DNA from: Laburnicola sp. R22_1
Lineage: Eukaryota > Ascomycota > Dothideomycetes > Pleosporales > Didymosphaeriaceae
DNA length: 64,000 bases
Reading direction: 5' to 3'
Assembly (NCBI GenBank): GCA_014281115.1
Contig: JACONQ010000016.1
Location: 930,001-994,000, forward strand
The first letter of the stretch is position 1; the number at the start of each line of letters is the position of its first letter. Position numbers and translations under genes: made by a program. Positions 20,744 to 29,848 of this stretch are shown here, piece by piece. Under the pieces are notes generated by a model that saw nothing but the letters and a program-made list of their open reading frames with translations, was not told where the DNA came from and did no database searches.

Positions 20744-22531
20744 AGCTAGCGCAGCCGGTTGTGAGACACCCAGGGATATGAGACACCGCGCAGAAATCCT
20801 CCACCCTTCAAAAAATCGCGATAATTGATTCAGCGTAATTACAATTGCCACTCACTACACATAGATTGCAGAGTTTTAGCTGCTACTTCTGCTGCTAGTT
20901 TTTCTGCCTCCTTTTCTTTATCAGGACTATTGTTTTGTTGCTCTATAAGCTTAGAGGCCTCTACTGCTATCTTAATCGTATCTACGTTGGCAAAGCGTTG
21001 ATTTGGGTCCATACGAACCCTCTTTCGTGGTGCTTGAGGCTTAAGAGCCTCAAGTTGGCTCTGCAATCGTTTGTTCTCTGCTTCTAGCGCTACTGAGCGA
21101 GTATTTGCAACTGCAATTGCCTTGCTAGCTTTTTTAAATAGTTGGTGAACCTTCTGGCCTATACTCTGCTCTTTGTGAAGCGCTCGCTGAGCTATAAACA
21201 GATCACGAGGGCCGCGGGGGGTAGAGAGATAGCTCTCGATTGGTTGTTGAGCTTGATTCTGGCGAGGTGGCGTAACAGGCCTTCGAGCGACTTGAGATGA
21301 GTTAATTACTCGCTTAATGTTTAATGGGCAGATGCCTGCAGTAGCCTATCCAGCGCGAATAACTCTCTCAGTGATTGCACCCTCTCTGGCAACGTGGTAG
21401 GCAGTAATAAAGCGTTCCTTTTTGACTGGGGCAGCATCATCAAGGTGTAATAACTCCTGGATCTGCTGGCGATAGAATTGTTTTACTACTGAGAAAACAG
21501 AGAGATCTAGGGGCTGCAGAACGTGAGATAAGTGAGCAGGGAGAAATAGAAGCCTGACTTTATTCTGCTTGCAGATTCACAGGAAGTCTAGGTCCATATG
21601 GCTGCCGTGGCCATCCAAAATTAGCATCCTCTAGCGATCCTCTGAGGGCGCAGTTTCTGGCAGAAATACGCGTTGCAGCCACTTAACGCCAATCGCGTTA
21701 GATGTCTAGCCATTCTCTGAGGTTGCGTATAGCTAGTTAGGTATTATTAATGGAAACTAGGTGCTCTGTAGGTGTTTGCCTTTGAAAATAACCGCAGGCC
21801 TCAGCTTCTTGCCCATTGCCGAAACGCACTCGATTATCGACGCCCACTCGCGATTCTCTGGCGACTGATAGTAAGCCTTTGTTTTCTGGCTGTCTGCGAG
21901 TACTCTGGTGTTTGCACATACACCTAGGGCCTTGCCAGTCTTGTCCATATTCCATGTATCCTTATTGCGTATGTTCAGCTCAACGCGGAGCTGCTTATAG
22001 AGCTTAAGAAACTCGCGTATTGCCTCCTGAGTTGCTCCCTCAGCTCTCGCAGCCTTAATCTTCCTACCTACAATAGAGGCGACGCGTGGGTTGCGTTTGA
22101 TGAAGTGGGATATCCAGTGTTTACCCACTAACGTGGGCTCGCCGTTCATCCTTAGGATTCGATTCGCCATTTCTCGTGTACGAGCGTGAGAAGGAGGATA
22201 CCCGCGTGCGTCCTCTTCAAGTATCCATTGTACAAGGAAGTCCTCTTGTTGTGGAGTTAATCGTTGCTGGTATACGTGGCTGTTTTGCCAGTTTTGTGAA
22301 CCGCGTACGCGCCTCGAGAGCGTGGCTAGGGGGATGTTGTGTGCCTTTGCAGCAGCTCGTTGACTAGGAAAAACGCCAGCATTGAGATCGGTAATAGCTG
22401 CTTGAATTGCTGCCTCACGATTGGCCATTTTGGTAGGGTGGATGTGGAGATATCGCGATTTTTTTGAGGGGTGGAGGATTTCTGCGCGGTGTCTCATATC
22501 CCTGGGTGTCTCACAACCGGCTGCGCTAGCT
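20744..22531 (-). mobile_element. DNA transposon E2, pogo/Fot1-like, 1788 bp
   Basis: The terminal inverted repeats are perfect for 63 bp (start AGCTAGCGCAGCCGG, inner part GATATGAGACACCGCGC). They continue to about 80 bp with two differences (AAAATCGCGATA). A TA duplication lies at 20742-20743 and 22532-22533. One transposase gene lies on the minus strand. Size, terminal octamer AGCTAGCG and transposase make it a sister family of E1. Confidence 0.95.
20839..22428 (-). pseudogene. Transposase of E2, four in-frame stops, no indel
   Basis: A pogo/Fot1 transposase frame of 530 codons, one codon shorter than that of E1. Visible parts are the helix-turn-helix (SQRAAAKAHNIPLATLSRRV), WILEEDARGYPPSHARTREM, WNMDKTGKALGVCANTRVL, MLILDGHGSHMDLDFL, LFLPAHLSHVLQPLDLS, the basic motif RKRVRMDPNQRFANVD and the end SMCSEWQL. 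Stops lie at 21757-21759 (TAG), 21631-21633 (TAG), 21577-21579 (TGA) and 21346-21348 (TAG). Each falls where E1 or relatives have Trp or Gln, so each is a G-to-A or C-to-T change, as RIP makes. The first stop is at codon 224, the same codon as the single stop in E1. Confidence 0.9.
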
Positions 22532-22533
22532 TA

Positions 22534-22985
22534 TAAAGTATGGAGTAAGGAGTATGAACTTTGAAGTATGGAGTACGGCGATAGTCACGGACCTTACGCT
22601 GTGTGTTGCAAGACTCGTGTGGGCATACACCTGGTCTCCTTTTACCCAAATAAATACATTCATAAGATACGCTTTGGAGAACATGACACTTGGCGATGGT
22701 GCAAAACGTTGGTTGTCACTGTGAGAATACGCGGGGACATGTGATGGAACCAAAATCTTGAAATGGTTCAAAGATTAGAAATATAGACTCCTCTGAAGGA
22801 ACGATGTCGATTAGGTCGAATGAGATGAAGGAAGACGAGGTAGCTTGTCGTTTCTCACACGGCTATAGACGTACTCAGGAGGTATTATTGTGGCAGATAC
22901 AAGCTTTGGCCCGCTCCACTGATGACCGCAGGGGTCACTCGCGATGATTTCGGGCCGTCTGACCTGGGGCGCAGAAAGTTGGGTG
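22534..22985. other. Intergenic region, no supported gene
   Basis: Begins with the right remainder of the GAGTATAAAG repeat and then runs to the stop codon of the NDUFAF5-like gene. Nothing else was recognised. Confidence 0.5.
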
Positions 22986-24094
22986 TCACTCCTCCTTTTT
23001 ATTCTTTTTGTCTTGCTCGAGATAGTCCTTGATGCTGAACAAGCCGGTGCCTCGTTCCAACGGTTTTGCCTGGGTTGGACTAGGCTTCCAGCCGATCATA
23101 TAAATCAAACGGAAAGTGGCTGGCAGACTGCCGTCCTCGTTCCCGTGGAGCGCTCTATATATACCCTCCGCAGCCAGCAATACATCTCGTTGCATGGCAC
23201 CCTTCTCTCGCGAGACGACAGCGTTCGACTCGCCCATAGCCTGCAAGTCCTTCATCAGCGCGAAAACATCTGGGAAGTCGACCACAATGTCATCGACGTC
23301 GACTGTGAGGAGGTTGAAGCCGGCGTTTTGGAGGAGACGGCCCACATCGCGGACGTCTGCCAATGGCGATGTGTGCGTGGAGACTCCGCCTCTTCTGTCG
23401 AGCTCGGCGAGCTGTAGAGATGTCCTCAACTCAAAGAGGCTGTCACCGCCCATCATCACGCCTATGAACGGACCGTCCGGCTTCAGGATGTTGTTGACCT
23501 GGGCGAGTACGGATGGCAGGTCGTTGATCCAATGCATACTCAGGCTGCTTAGTACAGCATCGAAGGTGTCCGCCTCGTAGGGGAGGGTTTCGGACGTAGT
23601 CAGGACTTCGCGGGCGATGTTGATCTCGTTGTTGAACGGCAGGTCTGCGTCACGATAGAGTAAAGTTGCCGAGGCGTCGGCGGCCGTGAGCTTGCCGACA
23701 CGGCTTGCTCGCGGCCCTGCACCGGGAGAATCTTCAGACGGAAAGGTGAGCTGGCGAGCGATGTTGCAGGCATTGGCGCCCAGGTCGAGAACATTGGGGA
23801 AATGGCGGTTGATGTCCTACGCAGCTTAGCCACAGCTTTTGCAACATGGACCATCCGACGTACGAGCAATCGCTCGCACAAGCGGGAAGCCACCTCGTCG
23901 CGGAGGTAGTCAACCCCCCGACTGGTTTCCCCGTTCCTGGCGGCGCGCTCCTTTTGCATCCATTTGTGCTGCTGGCTGAAGATGTCGATTGTGGGCGCTC
24001 CGGGGGCTTGGACAGCGTAGCGGCGCGTTGCGCGGAGGGGGGCCGCTCGACGCGTGAGGGGCGGGATGAAGGCGCGGATGGAGAGCGTGTGCAT
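22986..24094 (-). CDS. NDUFAF5-like mitochondrial methyltransferase-fold protein, 2 exons
   Basis: Homolog of human NDUFAF5, a SAM-methyltransferase-fold protein that hydroxylates an arginine of NDUFS7 during complex I assembly in mitochondria. Exon 1 is 24094-23864 and exon 2 is 23816-22986; a 47-bp intron starts GTACGT and ends GTAG. The product is 353 aa. The N-terminus is basic with few acidic residues (MHTLSIRAFIPPLTRRAAPL), as in a mitochondrial presequence. IFSQQHKWMQKERAA and DYLRDEVASRLCERL are typical family words. The SAM motif reads FPNVLDLGANACNIARQL, and AVLSSLSMHWINDLP and GPFIGVMMGGDSLFELR follow. The splice joins these in frame. The ATG used is inside GTGCATCGTG (minus strand); the codons upstream offer only GTG. 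It is divergent from the dynactin gene. Confidence 0.85.
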
Positions 24095-24264
24095 CGTGTG
24101 CACGAACAGCAGAAAGTAAGACGCAGGTATTTACAGGGCGAATGGAGGCATGCGAAGTGTGGTCGAAGGCAAAAGCAGCATGGGCGCAAATGCATGTCGG
24201 TGCTTTATTTGACCGACGTGAACCACCACGACCACGCGTGCGGACAAGCTCGATTGCACCCACC
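24095..24264. promoter_or_regulatory. 170-bp bidirectional promoter
   Basis: The only space between the start codons of the NDUFAF5-like and dynactin p62 genes. Both must be driven from this compact interval unless leaders overlap. I see no TATA box. Confidence 0.6.
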
Positions 24265-25980
24265 ATGGCGCAGCCGTTCCCGTACACGCACTATGCCTGC
24301 GACTGCTACGACAGCAACACGGCCAGCTCCGCCCAACGCGCCTCCCAGATCCTCGCCGAGGCGGACGAGGAAGAGCGCACCTTCGACCCGCGCAGCCCGC
24401 GCTCAAACTACGCCCTCTACCCGCTCGAGCACCTGCTCTACTGCGGGGACTGCCAGCAGATCCGCTGCCCGCGCTGTGTGCTCGAAGAGACGCTCAACTG
24501 GTACTGCCCGAGCTGCCTCTTCGAAGTGCCCAGTTCGGTGGTGAAGAGCGATGGGAACAGATGCACGAGGAACTGCTTCAATTGCCCGGTATGCACGGCG
24601 CCCATGACGACCAACTCGCTGGACATGAGCGGCGAGAACGGCCCTCCCTATATATTGGCGTGTCCATATTGCCGTTGGAGTACCGTCGAAGTGGGCATTG
24701 CGTTTGAAAAGAGCACGGGCATCTCGGCACAGCTGGCGAGGGTGGCCAATGGAGGAAAGCATATTCCGACGCCGAAGGAGAGGGAAAAGGACAGGGAGCG
24801 GCGGAAGGAGCTGGAGGCGAGGAAGCGGGATGGGAGAGACATGCTGTCGCCGTCTGCCGACTCGCCCACCACAGATGCGAGGCGGGACGACGGCCCACCC
24901 AGCCATGACGACTTATTCGCCAACTTGACTGCCTTCTACAAGTCCCAAGTTGAGGCGCAGACACCTTCGAACCCATTCTCCCAGCACGACATCAATTTCT
25001 CCTCGCCCTCTGCCTACTCTCGAATAATGAACCTGTACTCAACAACCAGCTCGAAGAAGACCAAGCGTAACAAGCCCACCGCCATGCGTGAAGCCGCATC
25101 CTCCCTCGAAGGCCTCACAATACACGATCCTTCCACCGACGCCGCTGCCATCGAGCGCATTAAGAAGGAGGGCTGGACCGCAACTGTCTCTCCTTCTCAA
25201 AGATACGCTCAGATCAACCCAAATCTGAAGTTTACCGACGAGCTACGCCCCCTTGCAACCTTGCTTTGTACAAAGCGCTCCAAACGCTGCCGCTCCTGTC
25301 GCCAGATCCTCTCCAAACCGGAATCGAAAATAACGTCCACACGTTATAAGATCAAGCTCCTGGCCTTGAACCACATCCCACGTCTCAGCATCCGCGCTCT
25401 CAACGCCAGTCCGCCCAGTCCCATCACGGCCCGCGCTGCAGATGCTTTCGACTACAACGCACTTAAGCCTGGGATTCCGACGCACTTCCTCCTCCACGTC
25501 AGCAACCCCCTCTTCGATCCCATCAAAGTCACGTTAGGAACACCTAGCACCACCCCCGGCAAAATCCAATCACGAATCACAATCCTATGCCCGCAATTCG
25601 ACGTCGGCGCTAATACAGATGTCTGGGACGACGCGCTATCCTCCTCTCTTTCTCCGGTTAAGCGCGGCGCCCAACTCCCCGACCAGCCACCCCAGATTGA
25701 GGCAGGCAAGATCTGGGACCGTGGACGTAATTGGACGAGCGTAGCTGTTGAGATTGTGCCTGGGTTTTTGGCCCCCGTTGGGCTGGAAAAGGAAGAGGCC
25801 GAGGCGGAGCTAGAGGAAGACGAAGATGTGTTGGAAATACCTATATTCGTGAGGACCGAGTTTGAGGCTGATGTTGCGGTGGAGGAGAGGGGGCTTGGTG
25901 ACTCACGGGGCTCGAAGGGAGAGAGGGAAAGGAGAGAGGAGGCGTTTTGGACGGTTGTGGGTGTGGGGAGGATCCAGTAA
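24265..25980 (+). CDS. Dynactin subunit p62 (DCTN4; Neurospora ro-2 type)
   Basis: Pointed-end subunit of dynactin, which works with dynein in nuclear and vesicle transport. 571 residues in one exon, start in CACCATGGCGCAG; an in-frame upstream ATG at 24142 is less likely because it lies in the promoter and gives a non-conserved extension. Family signs: MAQPFPYTHYACDCYD, then a Cys-rich zinc-binding region (LLYCGDCQQIRCPRCVLEE, WYCPSCLFEVPS, NCFNCPVCTAPM, ACPYCRWST). A lower-complexity coiled-coil-like stretch EREKDRERRKELEARKRDG follows. Later come RYAQINPNLKFTDELRPL, a further Cys pair (RCRSCRQILSKPE), RYKIKLLALNHIPRLSI, and a beta-rich C-terminus with an acidic insert EEAEAELEEDEDVLEIP. 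Full length for the family as far as I can judge. Confidence 0.9.
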   Translation: MAQPFPYTHYACDCYDSNTASSAQRASQILAEADEEERTFDPRSPRSNYALYPLEHLLYCGDCQQIRCPRCVLEETLNWYCPSCLFEVPSSVVKSDGNRCTRNCFNCPVCTAPMTTNSLDMSGENGPPYILACPYCRWSTVEVGIAFEKSTGISAQLARVANGGKHIPTPKEREKDRERRKELEARKRDGRDMLSPSADSPTTDARRDDGPPSHDDLFANLTAFYKSQVEAQTPSNPFSQHDINFSSPSAYSRIMNLYSTTSSKKTKRNKPTAMREAASSLEGLTIHDPSTDAAAIERIKKEGWTATVSPSQRYAQINPNLKFTDELRPLATLLCTKRSKRCRSCRQILSKPESKITSTRYKIKLLALNHIPRLSIRALNASPPSPITARAADAFDYNALKPGIPTHFLLHVSNPLFDPIKVTLGTPSTTPGKIQSRITILCPQFDVGANTDVWDDALSSSLSPVKRGAQLPDQPPQIEAGKIWDRGRNWTSVAVEIVPGFLAPVGLEKEEAEAELEEDEDVLEIPIFVRTEFEADVAVEERGLGDSRGSKGERERREEAFWTVVGVGRIQ

Positions 25981-25984
25981 GATA

Positions 25985-26345
25985 TTAATTCGCATTGTTC
26001 AATTTTTTTATGCTAGCTAGATACCCCCGTTTCTCTTTCATGATCAAAGAATCAAGCAAGGTGTGTATATTCGTGTATGTTCGCATTGTCCAAATTGATA
26101 CTAACTAGATGCCCCGCTTTTCTTGGGTCTCTTCCATTCCGAAAAATAAAGCAAAAGCGAGACCTTTCTAACTCATGATGATATCGATACGACTGCCTCT
26201 CTATGTGCAGTCCAACCAAGCATACAACCATCCTTTTTAACGCATACCGATCTCTACTACGTCTGCCTATGGGCAGTCCAATCCAGCATAAAACCGAATC
26301 CTTCTCACACATCGATCGATACGCTTGCCTACCCAATCCTCAGTC
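25985..26345. repeat. Imperfect duplicated segments in the shared 3' region
   Basis: Two kinds of local duplication. First, TTCGCATTGT ... CTAGATRCCCC ... TTTCTT ... AAAGAATCAAGCAA occurs at about 25.99 and again at 26.08 kb. Second, GCAGTCCAAYCMAGCATAMAACC occurs at about 26.20 and 26.27 kb, with a related TACGCTTGCCTACC...CAGTCC at 26.31 kb. This gives the reverse strand an apparent 94-codon repetitive frame, which I do not accept as a gene. Confidence 0.6.
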
Positions 26346-26356
26346 CAGAACTTGCA

Positions 26357-27247
26357 CTAGATCTTCAGTCCAGTGCGAGTGAACTCTCCCGGGCGCACCA
26401 CGCGGTCACAAGTGCGGAGACCCTCGCCATTGGAGACCACCTCGATGCCGTGACGGGAGGCAACCCGGGTAGGCGCGCCACGGGGGCCCTGGACGCGTTT
26501 GGAGCATTGGCGAGCGACGTGGCCAATCTTGCCGCACTGGTAGCACTTAAGACCTTGACGGATCGGGCTACGAATACCAGGAGCGAATGAGCCAGGAAAC
26601 GCCCGCTTGAGCCATGCGCGATACTTCTCGTACATGGGGCCAGAGTTGAAAGACTTGCCACAGGTGATACGAGCCACCAGGATATCATGAACCGCACCGT
26701 CGAGCGCGATGCTGAAGGCTTCGTTGTTGTGGGCCAGATCCATGTAAGGCGCGTAGTCCATAACCAAGGGCTGGGTGATCAGGTTAGCGATGCGACCTAT
26801 GACTTCCTTCGACAGAACCGGCACGTATTCTTGTACGAGCTCGATGATCTTGGGGTCGGGAAGTGCGCGGTTGAACCGCCGACGGAGGATGTCTACCACA
26901 CGCGTCTTCAGCGAAGAGTAGTACAAGTAGTTCGCGTAGTGGTAGACATCGATGAGTTGATAGGTCTCGAGGCCATCGAGCTTGATGGCGCAGCGGGCAT
27001 CATCCTGGCCTGCGAGCATGTACGTGTATATCATTTGGACAATGGGCTTGTGGCCGTTCTCGATGTAGAGGGCTGAAGCCTTCTTGTCCACGAGGACCTT
27101 CTTTGCTAGGCCGGAGTAGTGGGCCAAGAGCTTGACCGGAGCGGCCTCAATGCCGATGAAGGTGTTGCCTTTAGGGCCGATGAGAATGTTCGCCTTCTTG
27201 CCAGTCTTGAGGCTAGCGACCTCGGCTGCGGTGAGGGAGTTCTTCAT
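26357..27247 (-). CDS. BTB-like protein with C-terminal CCHC zinc knuckle
   Basis: 296 residues, one exon. Residues about 18-125 read like a fungal BTB/POZ domain: NILIGPKGNTFIGIEAAPVK, LLAHYSGLAKK, then a strand-helix pattern PIVQMIYTYMLAGQDD and ETYQLIDVYHYANYLYYSSL. A helical stretch follows (KIIELVQEYVPVLSKEV). At about residues 232-246 there is a perfect retroviral-type zinc knuckle, CYQCGKIGHVARQC, followed by a basic tail. BTB domains mediate dimerisation or cullin-3 binding and CCHC knuckles bind single-stranded nucleic acid, so an adaptor role is possible but inferred. The frame is intact and GC-rich, unlike the decayed transposons, so I take it as a host gene. A TATATAAA lies about 120 bp upstream. 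Confidence 0.7.
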   Translation of the reverse strand: MKNSLTAAEVASLKTGKKANILIGPKGNTFIGIEAAPVKLLAHYSGLAKKVLVDKKASALYIENGHKPIVQMIYTYMLAGQDDARCAIKLDGLETYQLIDVYHYANYLYYSSLKTRVVDILRRRFNRALPDPKIIELVQEYVPVLSKEVIGRIANLITQPLVMDYAPYMDLAHNNEAFSIALDGAVHDILVARITCGKSFNSGPMYEKYRAWLKRAFPGSFAPGIRSPIRQGLKCYQCGKIGHVARQCSKRVQGPRGAPTRVASRHGIEVVSNGEGLRTCDRVVRPGEFTRTGLKI

Positions 27248-27365
27248 TTTGGTGCTGTTTCGTTTGTAAATGCAACCGTGAGATGGAAGAAGTATCGATC
27301 GCTGTTCGGGTTGATCCTTTTCAGTTGAAGAAATTGATGGAGTAGAAGGGACAATCTGCGGGGGA

Positions 27366-27373
27366 TTTATATA
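27366..27373 (-). promoter_or_regulatory. TATA-like box of the BTB-like gene
   Basis: TATATAAA on the minus strand in a C/G-flanked context (CCCTCTAATATATAAATCCC), about 120 bp before the ATG. Position and sequence fit a TATA box; no other support. Confidence 0.45.
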
Positions 27374-27997
27374 TTAGAGGGGGAGCTTTCATTGTAAGTG
27401 GGCAATTGGACTCGCGTGAAGTCCTGTTCGTGAGCAGAGAGCTTTCGTGAATGTATAATGTGAAAGCAGAATGGAATGGCTGGGCCTTCTGCTGTTGCTT
27501 TCACCTGTATAGTTTTAGTCGATTGACTCAGGACTGAGCGCATTATGAATGCGGAGGATGGACGATCATTAGCTCATTGGCTCGGGACGGCGTGATCAAT
27601 TGCTACGAAGCGCCGACGATTGCCAATCAACAATGAGGTTTTGATTACTCTGATTCGCCGTAAAGGAATCCCACAGAGTCGAGCGGGGTCTCCAGCTATT
27701 CAAGTAGCATGTCTTTTATAGGCCTCTAGTTTGCTCTTGTTGTTTGTAGGTGTCTTGAAATGCCTTGTCCAGACCTTCTTATGGACGCCCCCTCTTTCAC
27801 TGGTAGCCAATGGTACTTGACAGTGGCGCTCAGCCGCGCAGTGAAAGGTATAGCCGTGACTCTGAACATTAGAGCAGACAAACGCGGAAGGCGCGACAAA
27901 CAGGCACGCCGCCGCTTCTCAACCACAACAATACGGCTGCACCCCTTCATCACCCGGAACGCTTTCTGCCAGGAGCCCAGAGGCCGGCCCGGCTACT
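27374..27997. other. Intergenic region between divergent genes
   Basis: Upstream of the BTB-like gene on the left and of the unknown two-exon gene on the right. No gene or repeat was recognised. Confidence 0.5.
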
Positions 27998-29351
27998 ATG
28001 CCGACCTACCGCAGTATCAGCATCGCGCTGCATTCGCAATTCGATGTTGAGACGTTCCCAGAGTACCTGCCTCGACCGCAGGAGTATTACGCTGAGCGCG
28101 GAATAACAGCGGCCGTCCCGCCTGCTGTCAATGAGAAGACTTCTACCTGCAGCGTGTACATTCCGGTGTTCCCAGGAAGTCAGTTCTGGATTGGATACTC
28201 GGTATCACCGCCTGTACCCGAGGACCAGTTATTCTTGTTCAAATTGTTCATCAACGGCGCGCATATCGTGAGCTGGTCTGTGGGAAAAGAGGACAAGTGG
28301 AATGGGAAGACCATGTTTGTGCTCTACGAGAGGGACGACGGTGACGGAAAGAAGAGGATTGAGAGGCGAGTTCTGTGCTTCAACCCGCCTAATAAGAAGG
28401 ACGGAGAGTGGAGTGATGTGACGGATGCGTTTGATGAGAGTGCGCACTTGGAGATACTCGTCCATCGAGCGCATGGAAAGAAGAGGATCGAGAGAGAAGT
28501 CGAAGAGTACCACCACACCGCTCATGGGAGAAGCCAACGGGGGATCAAGCAAGTCACCCCAGCTCACCTTATGCCAAAGCAATACTAACCGACACAGTCT
28601 TACGAATGCTGGACGCGCCGGTTCAGAGCAACCCAAGCGCTTGTATAAATACGCCTTAGTCGACCCAGTCGACAAGCCCTTCGCAACGTTCTGCTACTAC
28701 TATCGCACCTGGGACCAGATACGTGAATTGGGGCTGTCTGAGAAAGACATCATCGAAGCCGGCGATATGACGGAGTTGTCCGTGATCGAGCCCTACGATG
28801 AGTATGACGACCAGAGCCCCGAAGCAGAGAGGCCAGAAGAGGTTGCGCGACGGGATCCAGAGGACGTCTTCCGATCTAATCACGACGGTGCGGGTGGCCC
28901 TCGAAGCAGCACAGAACAAGCAGACATACCGACCAATGCTCTATGGAAGCGCTCGCACGCGTCGGACGAAGGTTCAGATGAGCATACGCCTCCTCGACGC
29001 CGCGTGCATGACGAGCCCACTCGATCCTATCGCCTCTCTGTCCCGCCTTCCTGCAAACTCGATCCGCCTGAGCCTTCGTCACGGCCTCTTCCTTCGATCC
29101 CGCAGAAGAACGACCCACCCGCGGATACAAGCTATCGGCCGCATCCAGTGTTCCCTGTAGATGACTGGGAGACGAGGACACCGAGTCCGGTGCAATCTGT
29201 CAGGGAAAGTGTATCAACCCCGATGATGAAACGGCGTAGGGGGCTGACACCAACACGATGGATGAATGCACTTGCGGACACATGGCGGCGCCGTGGAACA
29301 CCCGGTCCGAGCGATGATGGCAGTAGAGCTGCGTCTCGAAGAGACTTTTGA
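27998..29351 (+). CDS. Uncharacterised fungal protein, 2 exons
   Basis: Exon 1 is 27998-28506 and exon 2 is 28598-29351. The intron has a perfect TACTAAC branch site 10 bp before CACAG. The donor GTACCA is my choice because it is the GT that joins the two frames, so the exact splice is less certain. The product is about 420 aa. The N-terminal 150 residues look globular and beta-rich (ISIALHSQFDVETFPEYLPR; VYIPVFPGSQFWIGYSVSPP; LFKLFINGAHIVSWSVG). Exon 2 begins with KRLYKYALVDPVDKPFATFC and YYYRTWDQIRELGLSEKDI. The rest is Pro/Ser/Arg-rich and disordered. I recall this two-part layout in fungal hypothetical proteins but know no function. Confidence 0.7.
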
Positions 29352-29848
29352 GAGGCACAATGCGTGGTGTACGGTTTCCTTTGGGCTAGTGGACGCGTGA
29401 ATGGTCATGAATGCCAGCGCATGGTGGGCATAGTACAACAATAACACTTCCTGTTAGCTTGCCTTTGTCGTAGAGGAGCACCCCCCATGAAATAATTCGT
29501 GTCCGATCCCAAGACCCAGACAGCCAACAATACAGTATACAAACTACATTTGTAGTTTAGGTAATATAGCTTCTTTCATGGGGGTGGGAGGGAATGTGAT
29601 GTCGTCGAACAAGAGTTGGGATGGGATACGAACTTGCTAGGGACCAGCACGTCCCGCTAGGTGATCCGGCCGTTTCACCCGACCCCGCAACAGCTCCTGG
29701 CAGCTCTGGATAGCTCTAGCCCAGGACCACACAGTTTCCTGCTGCGCCCATGACTGCACTATTGGAAGACCGGCGATCGCGACTCCGTGTATAATAGATT
29801 GTTGTTTCTTTCTCTCTCGTTGTTTTTGCTCTGCCTGAGTTTGACACG
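29352..29848. other. Intergenic region, promoter of the glutaminase gene
   Basis: Contains a perfect 18-bp palindrome AAACTACATTTGTAGTTT near 29.54 kb. A TATA-like GTGTATAATAG lies about 65 bp before the glutaminase ATG. No gene seen. Confidence 0.45.

Noticed and set aside
26052..26336. 94-codon repetitive frame on the minus strand
   Set aside because: It arises from the local DNA duplications in the 3' flank of the BTB-like gene; no start context or relatives.
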